A DNA stretch of 64,000 bases from Gammaproteobacteria bacterium (lineage in GTDB: Bacteria; Pseudomonadota; Gammaproteobacteria; Enterobacterales; Permianibacteraceae). The translations under genes and the position numbers were made by a program. The stretch lies in NCBI GenBank assembly GCA_016182845.1, contig JACPFT010000005.1, positions 62,001 to 126,000 on the forward strand, given 5' to 3'. The notes under the pieces are model-generated. The model worked only from the letters and a program-made list of their open reading frames with translations, had not been told where the DNA came from and searched no databases. This document shows, piece by piece, positions 52,260 through 61,984 of this stretch (position 1 is the first letter of the stretch; the number at the start of each line of letters is the position of its first letter).

Positions 52260-53654
52260 GTGTTACGAGCCTATTCCCGAACTGCGCTGGCCATGGTCCT
52301 GCTGGGCTCTCTGAGCCTACCCGCCCGGGCCGCCAGCTACCCGGACTTCACCGGGCTTGTGGAACAGATGTCGCCGTCGGTCGTCAGCATCAAGGCGGTG
52401 CAAAAGCGCGATGAGGATGATTCCAGACAGCGCATGCCCCAACTGCCGCCGCCTTGGGATCAGATCTTCGGCATGCCGCGCGGCGGCCAGGAAGGTTATC
52501 AACCGCCGCCCACGTCCATGGGCTCCGGTTTCATCGTCGAGGACGAGGGCTATATCCTCACCAATAGCCATGTGGTGCACGATGCGGAGGACATCACCAT
52601 CACCCTGGAAGGCGGCAAGGAGCTCAAGGCCAAGCTCATCGGCGAGGACGAGGAGTCCGACGTGGCCGTGCTCAAGGTGGACGGCGGCGACCTGCCGGCC
52701 GTCAAAGTCGGCAAGACCGAGGATCTGAAGGTCGGCTCCTGGGTCGTGGCCGTGGGCGCGCCCTTCGGCTTCGATCACTCCGTCTCCGCCGGCATCGTCT
52801 CCGCCAAGGGCCGCCGCGTCGGTGCCGAACAGCAGTATGTGCCCTTCATCCAGACCGACGTGGCCATCAACCCGGGCAACTCCGGCGGTCCCCTGGTCAA
52901 TATGGATGGCGAGGTGATTGGCATCAACTCCCAGATCTTGTCGCGAACCGGCGGCTATATGGGCATTTCCTTCGCGATCCCCATCGATCTCGCCATGGAT
53001 GTCGCCGAGCAGTTGAAGAAGTCCGGGAAGGTCAAGCGCGGCTACCTAGGCGTGACCTACCAGGACGTGGACTATGACCTGGCCCAGAGCTTCGGCCTCA
53101 AGAATACCAACGGCGCCGTGGTGACCTCGGTGGAGAAGTCCAGCCCGGCCGGTAAGGCCGGCGTCGAGGTGGGCGATGTCATCACCGCCTTTGACGGCAA
53201 GCCGGTGAGCCGCGCCGCCGATCTGCCCTTCCTGGTGGGCCGCACGGCGCCGGGTTCGGAAGTGAGCCTGGACCTGCTGCGCAATGGCAAGGCCAAGTCC
53301 CTGGACCTGAAGGTCGGCGAACGTCCGTCGGGTAGCCTGGCGCGTAATGACGATGACGACGACGATGCCCAACCGAGTTCCGCCAAGCTCGGGATCGCGG
53401 TCGGCGAGATCCCGCCCCAGCTCAAGGAGCGCCTGGATACCGAAGGCGTGTTCGTCGCGGGTCTGAGCAACGGCCCCGCCGCCCGCGCCGGCATCCGCCA
53501 GGGCGATGTGATCGTGTCCATCGATCAGCAGCCGGTGAGCGATGTCGGCGGGTTCAAGGCCGTGGTCGCCAAGCTGAAACCCGGCCGTTCCGTGCCCATC
53601 CTGGTGATGCGCGGACAGGCTCGCCAGTTCATGGTCCTGCAGATGCCGAAGTAA
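52260..53654 (+). CDS. mucD: Periplasmic serine protease MucD (DegP/HtrA family)
   Basis: A 464-residue Do-type protease. A signal peptide (about 1-24, ending LPARA) precedes the trypsin-like domain with the triad His104 (TNSHVVHDAED), Asp134 (ESDVAVLKV) and Ser208 (NPGNSGGPLV), all intact. Two PDZ domains follow (about 260-350 and 375-460). It degrades misfolded envelope proteins. I use GTG 52260, six bases after AAGGAG (52248-52253), rather than the ATG at 52215. A strong terminator follows the gene. Confidence 0.95.
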   Translation: MLRAYSRTALAMVLLGSLSLPARAASYPDFTGLVEQMSPSVVSIKAVQKRDEDDSRQRMPQLPPPWDQIFGMPRGGQEGYQPPPTSMGSGFIVEDEGYILTNSHVVHDAEDITITLEGGKELKAKLIGEDEESDVAVLKVDGGDLPAVKVGKTEDLKVGSWVVAVGAPFGFDHSVSAGIVSAKGRRVGAEQQYVPFIQTDVAINPGNSGGPLVNMDGEVIGINSQILSRTGGYMGISFAIPIDLAMDVAEQLKKSGKVKRGYLGVTYQDVDYDLAQSFGLKNTNGAVVTSVEKSSPAGKAGVEVGDVITAFDGKPVSRAADLPFLVGRTAPGSEVSLDLLRNGKAKSLDLKVGERPSGSLARNDDDDDDAQPSSAKLGIAVGEIPPQLKERLDTEGVFVAGLSNGPAARAGIRQGDVIVSIDQQPVSDVGGFKAVVAKLKPGRSVPILVMRGQARQFMVLQMPK

Positions 53655-53670
53655 GCCTTGGGGCTTATGT

Positions 53671-53706
53671 ACGAAAGGCCGGTGATCCCGGCCTTTCGTC
53701 ATTTTT
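53671..53706 (+). terminator. Rho-independent terminator after mucD
   Basis: A 12-bp perfect stem (ACGAAAGGCCGG / CCGGCCTTTCGT) with a 5-nt loop and a T5 run two bases later, 17 bp after the stop. It separates the sigma-E operon from lepA. Confidence 0.9.
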
Positions 53707-53725
53707 GGGCTATGCAAAACCCCGA

Positions 53726-53755
53726 TTAGTCAGCGCCCCGGCTTTCCGCTAGAAT
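53726..53755 (+). promoter_or_regulatory. Candidate lepA promoter
   Basis: TTAGTC and TAGAAT with 18-bp spacing lie 41 bp before the lepA start and just after the mucD terminator. The -10 is good, the -35 weak. Confidence 0.4.
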
Positions 53756-53795
53756 AGAACGCTTTTTCCACCGATCAGGCTGTGACGACCGCGCC

Positions 53796-55601
53796 ATGAG
53801 CTATACGCAGTTTATCCGTAACTTTTCCATCATCGCCCACATCGACCACGGTAAGTCCACGCTCTCGGATCGTCTGATCCAGTTTTGCGGCGGCTTGTCC
53901 GATCGCGAGATGGAAGCCCAGGTCCTGGACTCCATGGACCTGGAGCGCGAGCGCGGCATCACCATCAAGGCCCAGTCGGTGACCCTGAATTACAAGGCCA
54001 AGGACGGGAATACCTACCAGCTTAACTTCATCGATACACCCGGCCACGTGGACTTCTCCTACGAGGTGTCCCGCTCCCTTGCCGCCTGCGAGGGTGCGCT
54101 CTTGGTGGTCGATGCTTCCCAGGGCGTGGAAGCCCAGACCCTGGCCAATTGCTATACCGCGCTGGATCAGGGCCTGGAGGTCATGCCGGTCCTCAACAAG
54201 ATCGACCTGCCCAATGCCGATCCGGAGCGCATCAGCCAGGAGATCGAGGACATCGTCGGTATCGAGGCCACCGACGCGGTGCGCTGTTCCGCCAAGACCG
54301 GCGTCGGCGTCGAGGACGTGCTGGAGGCCCTGGTCAAGACCATCCCGGCCCCGGTCGGCGACCCGAATGCCCCCTTGCAGGCCTTGATCATCGACTCCTG
54401 GTTCGACAACTACCTGGGCGTCGTGACCCTGGTGCGCGTCAAGCAGGGCACGCTGAAGGCCGGCGACAAGATGCTGGTCATGTCCACGGGCAAGGCCCAT
54501 CTGGTGGATTTCGTCGGCGTGTTCACGCCCAAGCGCAAGGACACCGAATGCCTCAAGGCGGGCGAAGTGGGCTTCGTCATCGCCGGCATCAAGGATATCC
54601 ACGGCGCGCCGGTGGGCGATACCCTGACTCTGGCCAATAACGCGGCCGTCGAGGCGTTGCCCGGCTTCAAGAAGATCCAGCCCCAGGTTTATGCCGGCAT
54701 GTTCACGGTGAGTTCCGACGACTACGAGGACTTCCGCGACGCCCTGGCCAAGCTGTCCCTGAACGACGCCTCCCTGTTCTATGAGCCGGAGAACTCGGCG
54801 GCCCTGGGCTTCGGTTTCCGCATCGGCTTCCTGGGCATGCTGCACATGGAGATCATCCAGGAACGCCTGGAGCGCGAGTACAACATCGATCTCATCACCA
54901 CCGCGCCCACCGTGGTCTATGAGGTGGTGCTGCGCAATGGCGAGACCATTCATATCGACAATCCGTCCCTGTTGCCGGACGGCGGCGTCATCGAGGAGGC
55001 CCGCGAGCCCATCGTCGCCGCCAATATCCTGGTGCCCCAGGAGTATCTCGGCAGCGTCATCACGCTCTGTGTCGAAAAGCGCGGCGTGCAGACCAAGATG
55101 CATTTCACCGGCCGCCAGGTGCAGCTCACCTATGAACTGCCCATGGCCGAGGTGGTCATGGACTTCTTCGACCGCCTGAAGTCCGTGTCACGCGGCTATG
55201 CCTCCCTGGATTATCACTTCCTGCGCTTCCAGGCCGCCGACCTGGTCAAGATGGATGTCATGATCAATGGCGACAAGGTGGACTCCCTGGCCATCATCTG
55301 CCACCGCGAGCAGGCCTATTACCGGGGCCGCGAGCTGGTGGAAAAGATGAAGGAGCTGATCCCGCGCCAGATGTTCGAGGTGGCCATCCAGGCCGCCATC
55401 GGCAACCACGTCATCGCCCGCTCCACGGTCAAGGCCCTTCGCAAGAACGTCTTGGCCAAGTGCTACGGCGGCGACGTTTCGCGTAAGCGCAAGTTGCTGG
55501 AAAAGCAAAAAGAAGGTAAGAAACGCATGAAGCAGCTCGGCAAGGTCGAGATTCCCCAGGAGGCCTTCCTGGCGGTATTGCGTATCGGTAAGGATAATTA
55601 A
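53796..55601 (+). CDS. lepA: Elongation factor 4 (LepA)
   Basis: A 601-residue translational GTPase of normal length. G1 is AHIDHGKST at about residue 13, G3 is DTPGHVDF, G4 is [10 protein letters not shown]. The LepA-specific C-terminal domain is present, ending [20 protein letters not shown]. LepA binds ribosomes and affects initiation or back-translocation. lepB begins 3 bp after the stop, the standard lepA-lepB pairing. Confidence 0.98.
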   Translation: MSYTQFIRNFSIIAHIDHGKSTLSDRLIQFCGGLSDREMEAQVLDSMDLERERGITIKAQSVTLNYKAKDGNTYQLNFIDTPGHVDFSYEVSRSLAACEGALLVVDASQGVEAQTLANCYTALDQGLEVMPVLNKIDLPNADPERISQEIEDIVGIEATDAVRCSAKTGVGVEDVLEALVKTIPAPVGDPNAPLQALIIDSWFDNYLGVVTLVRVKQGTLKAGDKMLVMSTGKAHLVDFVGVFTPKRKDTECLKAGEVGFVIAGIKDIHGAPVGDTLTLANNAAVEALPGFKKIQPQVYAGMFTVSSDDYEDFRDALAKLSLNDASLFYEPENSAALGFGFRIGFLGMLHMEIIQERLEREYNIDLITTAPTVVYEVVLRNGETIHIDNPSLLPDGGVIEEAREPIVAANILVPQEYLGSVITLCVEKRGVQTKMHFTGRQVQLTYELPMAEVVMDFFDRLKSVSRGYASLDYHFLRFQAADLVKMDVMINGDKVDSLAIICHREQAYYRGRELVEKMKELIPRQMFEVAIQAAIGNHVIARSTVKALRKNVLAKCYGGDVSRKRKLLEKQKEGKKRMKQLGKVEIPQEAFLAVLRIGKDN

Positions 55602-55604
55602 GCT

Positions 55605-56453
55605 ATGGACTTCGCCTTAATACTCGTCGTGGCGGCCGCGGTGACCGGCGTCATCTGGTTGCTCGATTCGGTGTTTTTTCTGCCCAAGCGCAACGCCGCT
55701 ATAGCAGGCGTGACTCAGGCCGGCGGCGAGCTCGATCCCAAGCTCCTGGAACGGGTCGGCAAGGAGCCGGTCATCGTCGAGTACGCCAAGAGTTTCTTCC
55801 CGATCATCCTGATCGTTTTGGTGATTCGTTCCTTCCTGTTCGAGCCCTTCCGCATTCCCTCGGGCTCCATGAAGCCGACCCTGTTGGTGGGCGACTTCAT
55901 CCTGGTCAACAAGTTCACCTACGGCTTGCGACTGCCGGTCTTGCACAACAAGTTCCTGACCCTGGGCGAGCCGCAGCGCGGCGATATCGTGGTGTTCCGA
56001 TACCCTCTGGATCCCAGCAACGACTACATCAAGCGCGTGGTGGGTCTGGCGGGCGACCGCGTCGTCTACCAGGACAAGAACCTGTATTTGCAGAAGGCCT
56101 GTCCCATGGGCACGGCGCCGGACGCCTGCCCCAAGCCCGAATTGATTCAGCGCGTCCCCGCCGAGCCCGCCAGCTTCGACGACGAAGGCCGGGAAGTGAA
56201 TGTCTTCGAGGAAGAGCTGGGTGGGGTGAAGCACCACATCCTGGTCGATCCGAACCGCCCTGGCGATGTCTTCGGACTGCCCTCCGAGTGGGTGGTGCCC
56301 GAAGGGCATTTCTTTGTCATGGGCGACAACCGCGACAATAGCCGGGACAGCCGCTTCTGGGGCTTCGTGCCCGAGGAAAACCTGGTCGGCGAAGCCGTGG
56401 GCATTTGGTTCAATTTGAATTTCAAGCTGGGCCGAATCGGCGGCATCGAGTGA
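55605..56453 (+). CDS. lepB: Signal peptidase I
   Basis: A 282-residue type I signal peptidase. Two N-terminal transmembrane helices (about 3-22 and 64-79) precede the catalytic domain. The nucleophile Ser88 is in RIPSGSMKPTL and the general base Lys143 in SNDYIKRVVGLAGD; the conserved FVMGDNRDNSRDSRFWG is near residue 235. It cleaves Sec and Tat signal peptides on the periplasmic face. Confidence 0.98.
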   Translation: MDFALILVVAAAVTGVIWLLDSVFFLPKRNAAIAGVTQAGGELDPKLLERVGKEPVIVEYAKSFFPIILIVLVIRSFLFEPFRIPSGSMKPTLLVGDFILVNKFTYGLRLPVLHNKFLTLGEPQRGDIVVFRYPLDPSNDYIKRVVGLAGDRVVYQDKNLYLQKACPMGTAPDACPKPELIQRVPAEPASFDDEGREVNVFEEELGGVKHHILVDPNRPGDVFGLPSEWVVPEGHFFVMGDNRDNSRDSRFWGFVPEENLVGEAVGIWFNLNFKLGRIGGIE

Positions 56454-56499
56454 GTTGTTTGACAATACCAATAAGAAAACCCGCAGAGGAGCATAGACC

Positions 56500-56886
56500 A
56501 TGAAGCTGAAGCAGAATCAAGCCGGCATGACCGCCATCGGCTGGCTGATCGTCATCGCGATTTTCGGCTTCTTCGTGCTCCTGGTCTTGCGCATGCTGCC
56601 GGTCTACCTGGAGTGGTTCACCGTCGAGAAGGCCATGGAGATCGTCAAACAGGATCCCGAAGTGGGGAGTTGGACCAAGGATCAGATCGTCAGCCGTTTG
56701 GACAAGCATTTCACCATCAATCAGGTGACGCGCGTCAATCTGAAAGAGCACTTGAAGATCGAGCGTGACGAGAAGACCGACGGCCGCACGATCACCATCA
56801 AATACGATGTGGCAGCCCATGTGGCGGGCAATGTGGATGTGCTGATGCATTTCAACAAGACCGTCGCCCTGCCACCACCGCGGTAA
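56500..56886 (+). CDS. DUF4845 family small membrane protein
   Basis: A 128-residue protein found between lepB and rnc in many proteobacteria. A basic N-terminus (KLKQNQAG) and one transmembrane helix (about 12-32, [20 protein letters not shown]) precede a periplasmic domain ([20 protein letters not shown]). Function is unknown; the constant position suggests an envelope or secretion role. The rnc start lies 4 bp after its stop. Confidence 0.9.
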   Translation: MKLKQNQAGMTAIGWLIVIAIFGFFVLLVLRMLPVYLEWFTVEKAMEIVKQDPEVGSWTKDQIVSRLDKHFTINQVTRVNLKEHLKIERDEKTDGRTITIKYDVAAHVAGNVDVLMHFNKTVALPPPR

Positions 56887-56890
56887 TACA

Positions 56891-57568
56891 ATGGATCTCA
56901 ATATCGACGCCCTGTGCCGCCGGCTGGGCTACCAGTTTCGGCGGCCGGAGCTTTTGACCTGCGCCTTGACGCATCGCAGCGCGGGCGGGCAGCACAATGA
57001 ACGCCTGGAATTCCTGGGCGACGCCATCCTCAGTTTCATCGTTGCCGCCGAGTTGTACCGGCGCTTTCCCAAGGCCACCGAAGGTCAGATGAGCCGCTTG
57101 CGCGCCAGTCTGGTCAAGGGACCGGAACTGGCCGAATTCGCCCGCGGGTTTCAACTGGGCGATTGCCTGATCTTGGGTTCCGGCGAGCTGAAAAGCGGCG
57201 GTTTTCGCCGCGAGTCCATCCTGGCCGACGCCTTCGAGGCCATTATCGGCGCCATCTACCTGGACAGCGGGCTGCCGGCCATCGAAGAGCGCATCCTGCA
57301 CTGGTATCGGGAACATTTCGACGCGATCTCCTTGGATACCGTGCAGAAGGATCCCAAGACTCGCCTGCAGGAGTTCCTGCAGTCGCGCAAGTTGCCGCTG
57401 CCGGAGTACACGGTCTTGTCCGTGCACGGCGAAGCCCATGAACAGAGCTTCCGCGTGGCCTGTGTCGTGCAGAGCGCCCAGCTGACCACCGAAGGGGAAG
57501 GTTCCAGCCGCCGGCGTGCCGAGCAGGAATCCGCGGAAAAGGCTCTGGCCCAATTGGTGAAACGATGA
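56891..57568 (+). CDS. rnc: Ribonuclease III
   Basis: A 225-residue RNase III. The signature [20 protein letters not shown] and the second metal-binding [16 protein letters not shown] are intact; the C-terminal double-stranded RNA-binding domain runs from [14 protein letters not shown] to the end. It processes rRNA and many mRNAs. It overlaps era by 4 bp, so both are translated together. Confidence 0.98.
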   Translation: MDLNIDALCRRLGYQFRRPELLTCALTHRSAGGQHNERLEFLGDAILSFIVAAELYRRFPKATEGQMSRLRASLVKGPELAEFARGFQLGDCLILGSGELKSGGFRRESILADAFEAIIGAIYLDSGLPAIEERILHWYREHFDAISLDTVQKDPKTRLQEFLQSRKLPLPEYTVLSVHGEAHEQSFRVACVVQSAQLTTEGEGSSRRRAEQESAEKALAQLVKR

Positions 57569-58482
57569 GTGAAATAATGACGGAACAGCCGGCCACGCGC
57601 TGCGGCTATGTGGCGATTGTCGGGCGCCCCAATGTGGGCAAGTCCACCCTGCTGAACCGTATCCTCGGCCAGAAGATCTCCATCACCTCGAAAAAGCCCC
57701 AGACCACGCGCCATCGCATCCTGGGGATTTTCACCGAGGGCGATACTCAGATCATCTATGTCGACACCCCGGGTCTGCACCGCGAAGAGAAGCGCGCCAT
57801 CAATCGCTACATGAATCGGGCGGCGGCCAGCACGCTCAATGAAGTGGATGCGGTGGTGTTCGTCGTCGACGGCTTGTCCTGGAAGAGCGACGACCAGATG
57901 GTCCTGGAAAAGCTGAAATACGTGCAGGCGCCCGTCGTGCTCTGGGTCAACAAGGCCGATCAGGTCAAGGACAAGGAGCGCCTGCTGCCGCATCTGCAGT
58001 GGCTCGCCGCGCAGCGCGAGTTCAAGGAGATCATTCCGGGTTCGGCGCGCCAAGGCCGCAATGTCGACACCCTGCAGCGCGTGCTGTCCGGCTTGATGCC
58101 GGTCAATGCCTTTTATTACGCCGAGGATCAGGTCACCGATCGCAGCGTGCGCTTTCTCACGGCGGAGATCGTGCGCGAGAAGATCATGCGCAACCTGGGC
58201 GATGAAGTGCCCTATTCGGTGTCGGTGGAAATCGAGAAATTCCAGGCCAATGAGCGCGGCATCGTCGAGATCATCGCCCTGATCCTGGTGGAACGCGACG
58301 GTCAGAAGGCCATCCTGATCGGCGAGAAGGGCGAACGCTTGAAGACCATAGGCCGCGATGCGCGCATCGACATGGAGAAGATGCTCGATCAGAAAGTGTT
58401 TCTGCAGCTTTGGGTCAAGGTCAAGGAAGGCTGGGCCGACGATGAGCGAGCCCTGCAGAGCCTGGGCTATTCGGACCGCTGA
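57565..58482 (+). CDS. era: GTPase Era
   Basis: A 305-residue Era. G1 is [10 protein letters not shown]3 is [16 protein letters not shown]4 is NKADQVKD. The C-terminal KH domain is visible as [20 protein letters not shown]. Era acts in 16S rRNA maturation and small-subunit assembly. A start at the second Met, five codons later, would also be possible. Confidence 0.98.
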   Translation: MSEIMTEQPATRCGYVAIVGRPNVGKSTLLNRILGQKISITSKKPQTTRHRILGIFTEGDTQIIYVDTPGLHREEKRAINRYMNRAAASTLNEVDAVVFVVDGLSWKSDDQMVLEKLKYVQAPVVLWVNKADQVKDKERLLPHLQWLAAQREFKEIIPGSARQGRNVDTLQRVLSGLMPVNAFYYAEDQVTDRSVRFLTAEIVREKIMRNLGDEVPYSVSVEIEKFQANERGIVEIIALILVERDGQKAILIGEKGERLKTIGRDARIDMEKMLDQKVFLQLWVKVKEGWADDERALQSLGYSDR

Positions 58483-58491
58483 GGCTAGGGC

Positions 58492-59193
58492 GTGACCGCC
58501 GTGCAGAACTGGGTCCCCGCCTATGTGCTGCACAGCCGTCCCTATCGCGAAACCAGCCTGCTGCTCGACGTGCTGAGCGCTGAACAGGGCCGCATCAGCC
58601 TGGTGGCGCGCGGCGCGCGAGGGGCCAAATCGCCCTGGCGTGCGGTCTTGCAACCCTTTGTTCCTCTGCTCATGTCCTGGGCCGGCCAGGGCGAACTCGC
58701 CACGCTGCGGGGCGCGGAAGCCCGGGGTTTGAGCCGCTTGCCGGGCGGGCAGGGCATGCTCTGCGGCTTTTATCTCAACGAGCTGCTCACGCGTCTACTG
58801 CAACGCCAGGATGCCCAGCCGGAAGTATTCGCCGCCTACGAGGCCTGTTTGTCGCGGCTGTGCGTCGAGCCCGCCGAGCCGGTGCTTCGCGCCTTCGAGT
58901 TGGAGCTTCTGGACGCAATGGGCTATGGCGCGGCGCTGGATTGCGACGAGCGGGGGGCTGACTTGGCGCCGGGTGCCTATTACCGCTACTGGTCCGAACG
59001 GGGCCTTGCCGTCAGCGAACGGCGCGAGCCGGGACTGGACTTTCCGGCCGAGCATCTGCTCGCCATCGCCCGGCGGGATTTTTCCGACGCCGAGGTGCTG
59101 CGCGCCGCGAAATTCCTGTCGCGCCAGCTGCTGGCGCCGCTACTCGGTAATAAGCCCTTGCGTAGCCGGGAATTGTTTCTCAGAAAGGAATAG
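58492..59193 (+). CDS. recO: DNA repair protein RecO
   Basis: A 233-residue RecO. The N-terminal OB-fold reads AYVLHSRPYRETSLLLDVLS and GRISLVARGARGAKS; the helical C-terminal region has GFYLNELLTRLLQRQDAQPE. The zinc-binding cysteines of some RecO proteins are absent, as in many gammaproteobacteria. RecO loads RecA with RecR in the RecF pathway. The start is GTG, 9 bp after the era stop. Confidence 0.95.
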   Translation: MTAVQNWVPAYVLHSRPYRETSLLLDVLSAEQGRISLVARGARGAKSPWRAVLQPFVPLLMSWAGQGELATLRGAEARGLSRLPGGQGMLCGFYLNELLTRLLQRQDAQPEVFAAYEACLSRLCVEPAEPVLRAFELELLDAMGYGAALDCDERGADLAPGAYYRYWSERGLAVSERREPGLDFPAEHLLAIARRDFSDAEVLRAAKFLSRQLLAPLLGNKPLRSRELFLRKE

Positions 59194-59330
59194 CCGCCAA
59201 GGCACCAAGATCACCAAGGATGATCGGGTGCTGCTTGGCGTTATGGGCTGTCGTTTATAACTTTCGCGGGTATTTGCCCTCGCGGCAAGAATCAATGGCT
59301 TTCCCTTGGCGTTCTTGGCGCCTTGGCGGT
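59193..59330. repeat. Inverted CGCCAAGGCnCCAAGA repeat
   Basis: A left arm CCGCCAAGGCACCAAGATCA and right arm (reverse complement) CCGCCAAGGCGCCAAGAACG match over about 28 bp and flank a 80-bp spacer. It fills the recO-pdxJ gap. Arms themselves carry a period-like CCAAG motif. This form of repeat is common between genes in many bacteria. Confidence 0.7.
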
Positions 59331-59369
59331 TAATAATTCTTCTTCTATCGAGTTCTTACGAGGATTCCT

Positions 59370-60116
59370 ATGAGCAGCGGCCAATCCATTCTTCTCGGCG
59401 TCAATATCGATCACGTGGCGACCCTGCGTCAGCAGCGCGGCACGCGTTATCCCGACCCGGTACAGGCGGCCATCGAAGCCGAGCAGGCCGGCGCGGACGG
59501 TATCACCGTGCATCTGCGCGAAGACCGCCGGCATATTATCGATCGCGATGTCTATCTGCTGGCGGACATCCTGCAGACGCGCATGAACCTGGAAATGGCC
59601 ATCACCGAGGAAATGCTGGGCATCGCCGAGAAAGTGCGCCCGGCCTATTGCTGCCTGGTGCCGGAGAAGCGCGAGGAGCGCACCACCGAGGGCGGCCTGG
59701 ACGTCCTGGGGCACGAGGCCGAGGTGAAGGCCGCCGTGGCGCGCCTGAAAGACGCCGGCAGCCAAGTGTCCCTCTTCATCGAGGCCAATCACGCCCAGAT
59801 CGACGCGGCGGTCCGTTGCGACGCGCCGGTCATCGAAATCCATACCGGCACTTACGCCGAGCTGGAGCCGGGCAGGCCGGCCTGGGAAAAGGAGCTGGCG
59901 CGCATCGCCGAGGCGGCCCGTTACGCCCGGGCCGCAGGGCTAGTCGTCAATGGCGGCCACGGCTTGCACTACCACAATGTCCAGGCTATCGCCGCCATCC
60001 CGGAGATGCACGAACTCAATATCGGCCATGCGCTGATCGCCCGCGCCCTGTTCACCGGCTTGCAGGCCGCCGTGCGTGACATGAAGCAGCTGATGCTGGA
60101 CGCGCGCCGGACATGA
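59370..60116 (+). CDS. pdxJ: Pyridoxine 5'-phosphate synthase
   Basis: A 248-residue PdxJ TIM barrel. Conserved segments include [53 protein letters not shown] and [12 protein letters not shown]. It joins deoxyxylulose 5-phosphate with 3-amino-2-oxopropyl phosphate in vitamin B6 synthesis. The recO-pdxJ-acpS order is standard for the group. Confidence 0.98.
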   Translation: MSSGQSILLGVNIDHVATLRQQRGTRYPDPVQAAIEAEQAGADGITVHLREDRRHIIDRDVYLLADILQTRMNLEMAITEEMLGIAEKVRPAYCCLVPEKREERTTEGGLDVLGHEAEVKAAVARLKDAGSQVSLFIEANHAQIDAAVRCDAPVIEIHTGTYAELEPGRPAWEKELARIAEAARYARAAGLVVNGGHGLHYHNVQAIAAIPEMHELNIGHALIARALFTGLQAAVRDMKQLMLDARRT

Positions 60117-60140
60117 GCGTCGCGAAGCTCCATCCAATAA

Positions 60141-60188
60141 CCCTCTCCCCTAGCGGGAGAGGGTGGCGCGTAGCGCCGGGAGAGGGGG
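60141..60188. repeat. CCCTCTCCC/GGGAGAGGG repeat
   Basis: CCCTCTCCCCTAGCGGGAGA plus GGG forms a 9-bp stem, followed by a GGCGC/GCGCC stem and a further GGGAGAGGG. It lies between pdxJ and acpS and resembles the hairpin downstream of nadB. Confidence 0.65.
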
Positions 60189-60198
60189 GAGAACGGAA

Positions 60199-60582
60199 AT
60201 GAGTATCTACGGCATAGGCACGGACATCGCGCATATCAGCCGCGTGCAGCGCTCCCTGGATCGCCACGGCCAGGCTTTCGCCGAGCGCGTGCTCAGCGAC
60301 AAGGAGATGCCGGAATACCATGCCAGCAAGCAGCCCGCGCGACTCGTCGCCAAGCGTTTCGCGGTGAAGGAGGCGGTATCCAAGGCCTTGGGCACGGGGA
60401 TCGGCGCCGAACTGTCTTTCCAGGACGTCAGCGTCGGCCACGATGCGCAGGGTAAGCCGCTTTTGGAATTCTCCGAGGCGGCGAGCGCGCGTCTCGCCGC
60501 GCGGGGCATCACCGGGCATCACCTGAGCCTCAGCGACGATCAGGATACGGTCGTCGCCTTCGTGGTCTTGGAACGGGGCTGA
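60199..60582 (+). CDS. acpS: Holo-[acyl-carrier-protein] synthase
   Basis: A 127-residue AcpS. The N-terminal GIGTDIAHISRVQRS carries the Mg-binding Asp, and VAKRFAVKEAVSKALGTGIG supplies the catalytic Glu and Lys. It transfers 4'-phosphopantetheine from CoA to apo-ACP. The ATG at 60199 gives the family N-terminus; the frame opens earlier inside the repeat. Confidence 0.97.
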   Translation: MSIYGIGTDIAHISRVQRSLDRHGQAFAERVLSDKEMPEYHASKQPARLVAKRFAVKEAVSKALGTGIGAELSFQDVSVGHDAQGKPLLEFSEAASARLAARGITGHHLSLSDDQDTVVAFVVLERG

Positions 60583-60597
60583 GCAGCGGCGGATTTA

Positions 60598-61221
60598 TCA
60601 GCGACGCAAGAAGCGGTGCAGCCACCAATCGGCGCTGACATAGCGCCCACCGCCGATGAAGAACAGAGTCAGCAGCATGATGAAATAAGTGGCGGCGAAC
60701 TCGATGCCGTTATTGAGCACGACGAAGTTGCCGGTTTCGGTCAGCCAGTCGTAATTGCCATGCTCCTGCAGGATTTCCTTGGCCTTGCCCAGGCGCTCGG
60801 CCACGTCAGGGTTCGAGGACTGGGCGATGGCATTCCAGCCCTTTTCCCAGTGCACGGTCACCGCAGCGACAATCATGGTCACCATCAGGGGCAGGCTGAT
60901 CCAGCGGGTCAACAGGCCCAGGGCCAGCGCGATGGCGCCGAAGAATTCCGTGTAGGCGGCCAGCGATGCCATCAGCTCCGGAAAGGGCAGGCCTAGGCCC
61001 CACTCGGCGTTGCCGAACCATTCCACCACCGAATCCTCCACCGTCAGGCGCTCCAGCCAGCTCGCGCCCTCGGCGTAAAAGCCCAGCTTCTCCGTGCCGG
61101 CCATCCAGAACACCGGAACGAGATAAAGGCGCAGGAACAGCGGGGCCAAGCCGTCCAGGTGGCGGCTGGCGTTGAGCACGATGTCGTGCAGGCAGAACAG
61201 GCGGTTGAGCAGGGCATTCAT
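60598..61221 (-). CDS. DoxX family membrane protein
   Basis: A 207-residue membrane protein with about four hydrophobic segments (LFLRLYLVPVFWMAGTEKLG, LAAYTEFFGAIALALGLLTR, LPLMVTMIVAAVTVHWEKGW, AATYFIMLLTLFFIGGGRYV), the DoxX layout with conserved F/W-x-A-G-x-x-K at the first helix. An inserted loop (SSNPDVAERLGKAKEILQEH) separates the third and fourth. DoxX proteins are linked to oxidative and sulfur stress. It is divergent from an ECF sigma factor gene, a pairing seen elsewhere. Confidence 0.88.
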   Translation of the reverse strand: MNALLNRLFCLHDIVLNASRHLDGLAPLFLRLYLVPVFWMAGTEKLGFYAEGASWLERLTVEDSVVEWFGNAEWGLGLPFPELMASLAAYTEFFGAIALALGLLTRWISLPLMVTMIVAAVTVHWEKGWNAIAQSSNPDVAERLGKAKEILQEHGNYDWLTETGNFVVLNNGIEFAATYFIMLLTLFFIGGGRYVSADWWLHRFLRR

Positions 61222-61315
61222 GGGGGATCCTCGAATCGGTTACTGGGCATCAGACTCGCCGGGGCGCGCATCGTTACAACAGTTCCGCATTGTCCTGGCC
61301 TGCGTGGCCCCCTAT

Positions 61316-61343
61316 GCTATGCGCAGATGCTTCGCTATGCGCA
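61316..61343 (+). repeat. Tandem 18-bp direct repeat before the ECF sigma gene
   Basis: GCTATGCGCA occurs at 61316 and 61334, exactly 18 bp apart, in the short region upstream of the sigma factor start. It could be an operator or promoter duplication. Confidence 0.5.
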
Positions 61344-61363
61344 AATTCTAAGGATAGCCCTTC

Positions 61364-61984
61364 GTGACTCTTGCTCAGGAATTTGATGAATCCGCCTGGC
61401 TACCGCGCCTCCGGGCCGGCGACAAGGCCGCCTTCGCGCACATGGTGCGCGCCTATCATGGCAAGCTGGTGGCCACGGCCAAGGCCATCGTCGGCGAATC
61501 CATCGCCGACGAGGTGGTGCAGGAGACCTGGGTATCGGCCTTCAAGGCCCTTCCCCGATTCGAGGGCCGTTCCAGCCTGAAAACCTGGCTGACCCGTATC
61601 GTCATCAACGAGGCGCGCTCGCGCCTGCGCCACGAGTCCCGGCTGATTTCCCTGGACACCTCGCCCTATGACGAACCTGAGTCCCTGGAAGTGCACTTCG
61701 AAGCCGACGGCCACTGGGCCCAGGCTCCGGTGAATTGGGACTCGGCCAGCCCCGAGGCACTGCTCAACGGCCAGGAGCTGGCGGACTGCCTGGAAAATAC
61801 CCTGGACGGCATGCCGCGCATGCAGCGCGCGGTTCTGGGCCTGCGCGACATGGACGGTCTGGAACTGAACGAGATCTGTAACATGCTGGCCGTTTCCGAA
61901 TCCAATGTCCGGGTGTTGCTGCACCGGGCCCGTGCCCGTGTGTACAACATGGTCAGCCATTTTCAGGAGACGGGCGAATGTTGA
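61364..61984 (+). CDS. ECF-type sigma factor
   Basis: A 206-residue sigma-70 family ECF protein. Region 2 is seen as IADEVVQETWVSAFKALPRF with EGRSSLKTWLTRIVINEARS; region 4 as MPRMQRAVLGLRDMDGLELN and EICNMLAVSESNVRVLLHRA. A long acidic linker (about 103-130) separates them. Start is GTG, preceded by AAGGATA. The small zinc anti-sigma gene overlaps its end by 7 bp. The regulon is unknown; the divergent doxX gene is a likely target. Confidence 0.92.
   Translation: MTLAQEFDESAWLPRLRAGDKAAFAHMVRAYHGKLVATAKAIVGESIADEVVQETWVSAFKALPRFEGRSSLKTWLTRIVINEARSRLRHESRLISLDTSPYDEPESLEVHFEADGHWAQAPVNWDSASPEALLNGQELADCLENTLDGMPRMQRAVLGLRDMDGLELNEICNMLAVSESNVRVLLHRARARVYNMVSHFQETGEC

Noticed and set aside
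61159-61386. 75-codon frame with a repeated LRYAQ in front of the ECF sigma factor
   Set aside because: The repeat comes from the 18-bp direct DNA repeat; there is no ribosome-binding site and the frame overlaps the doxX start and sigma start.
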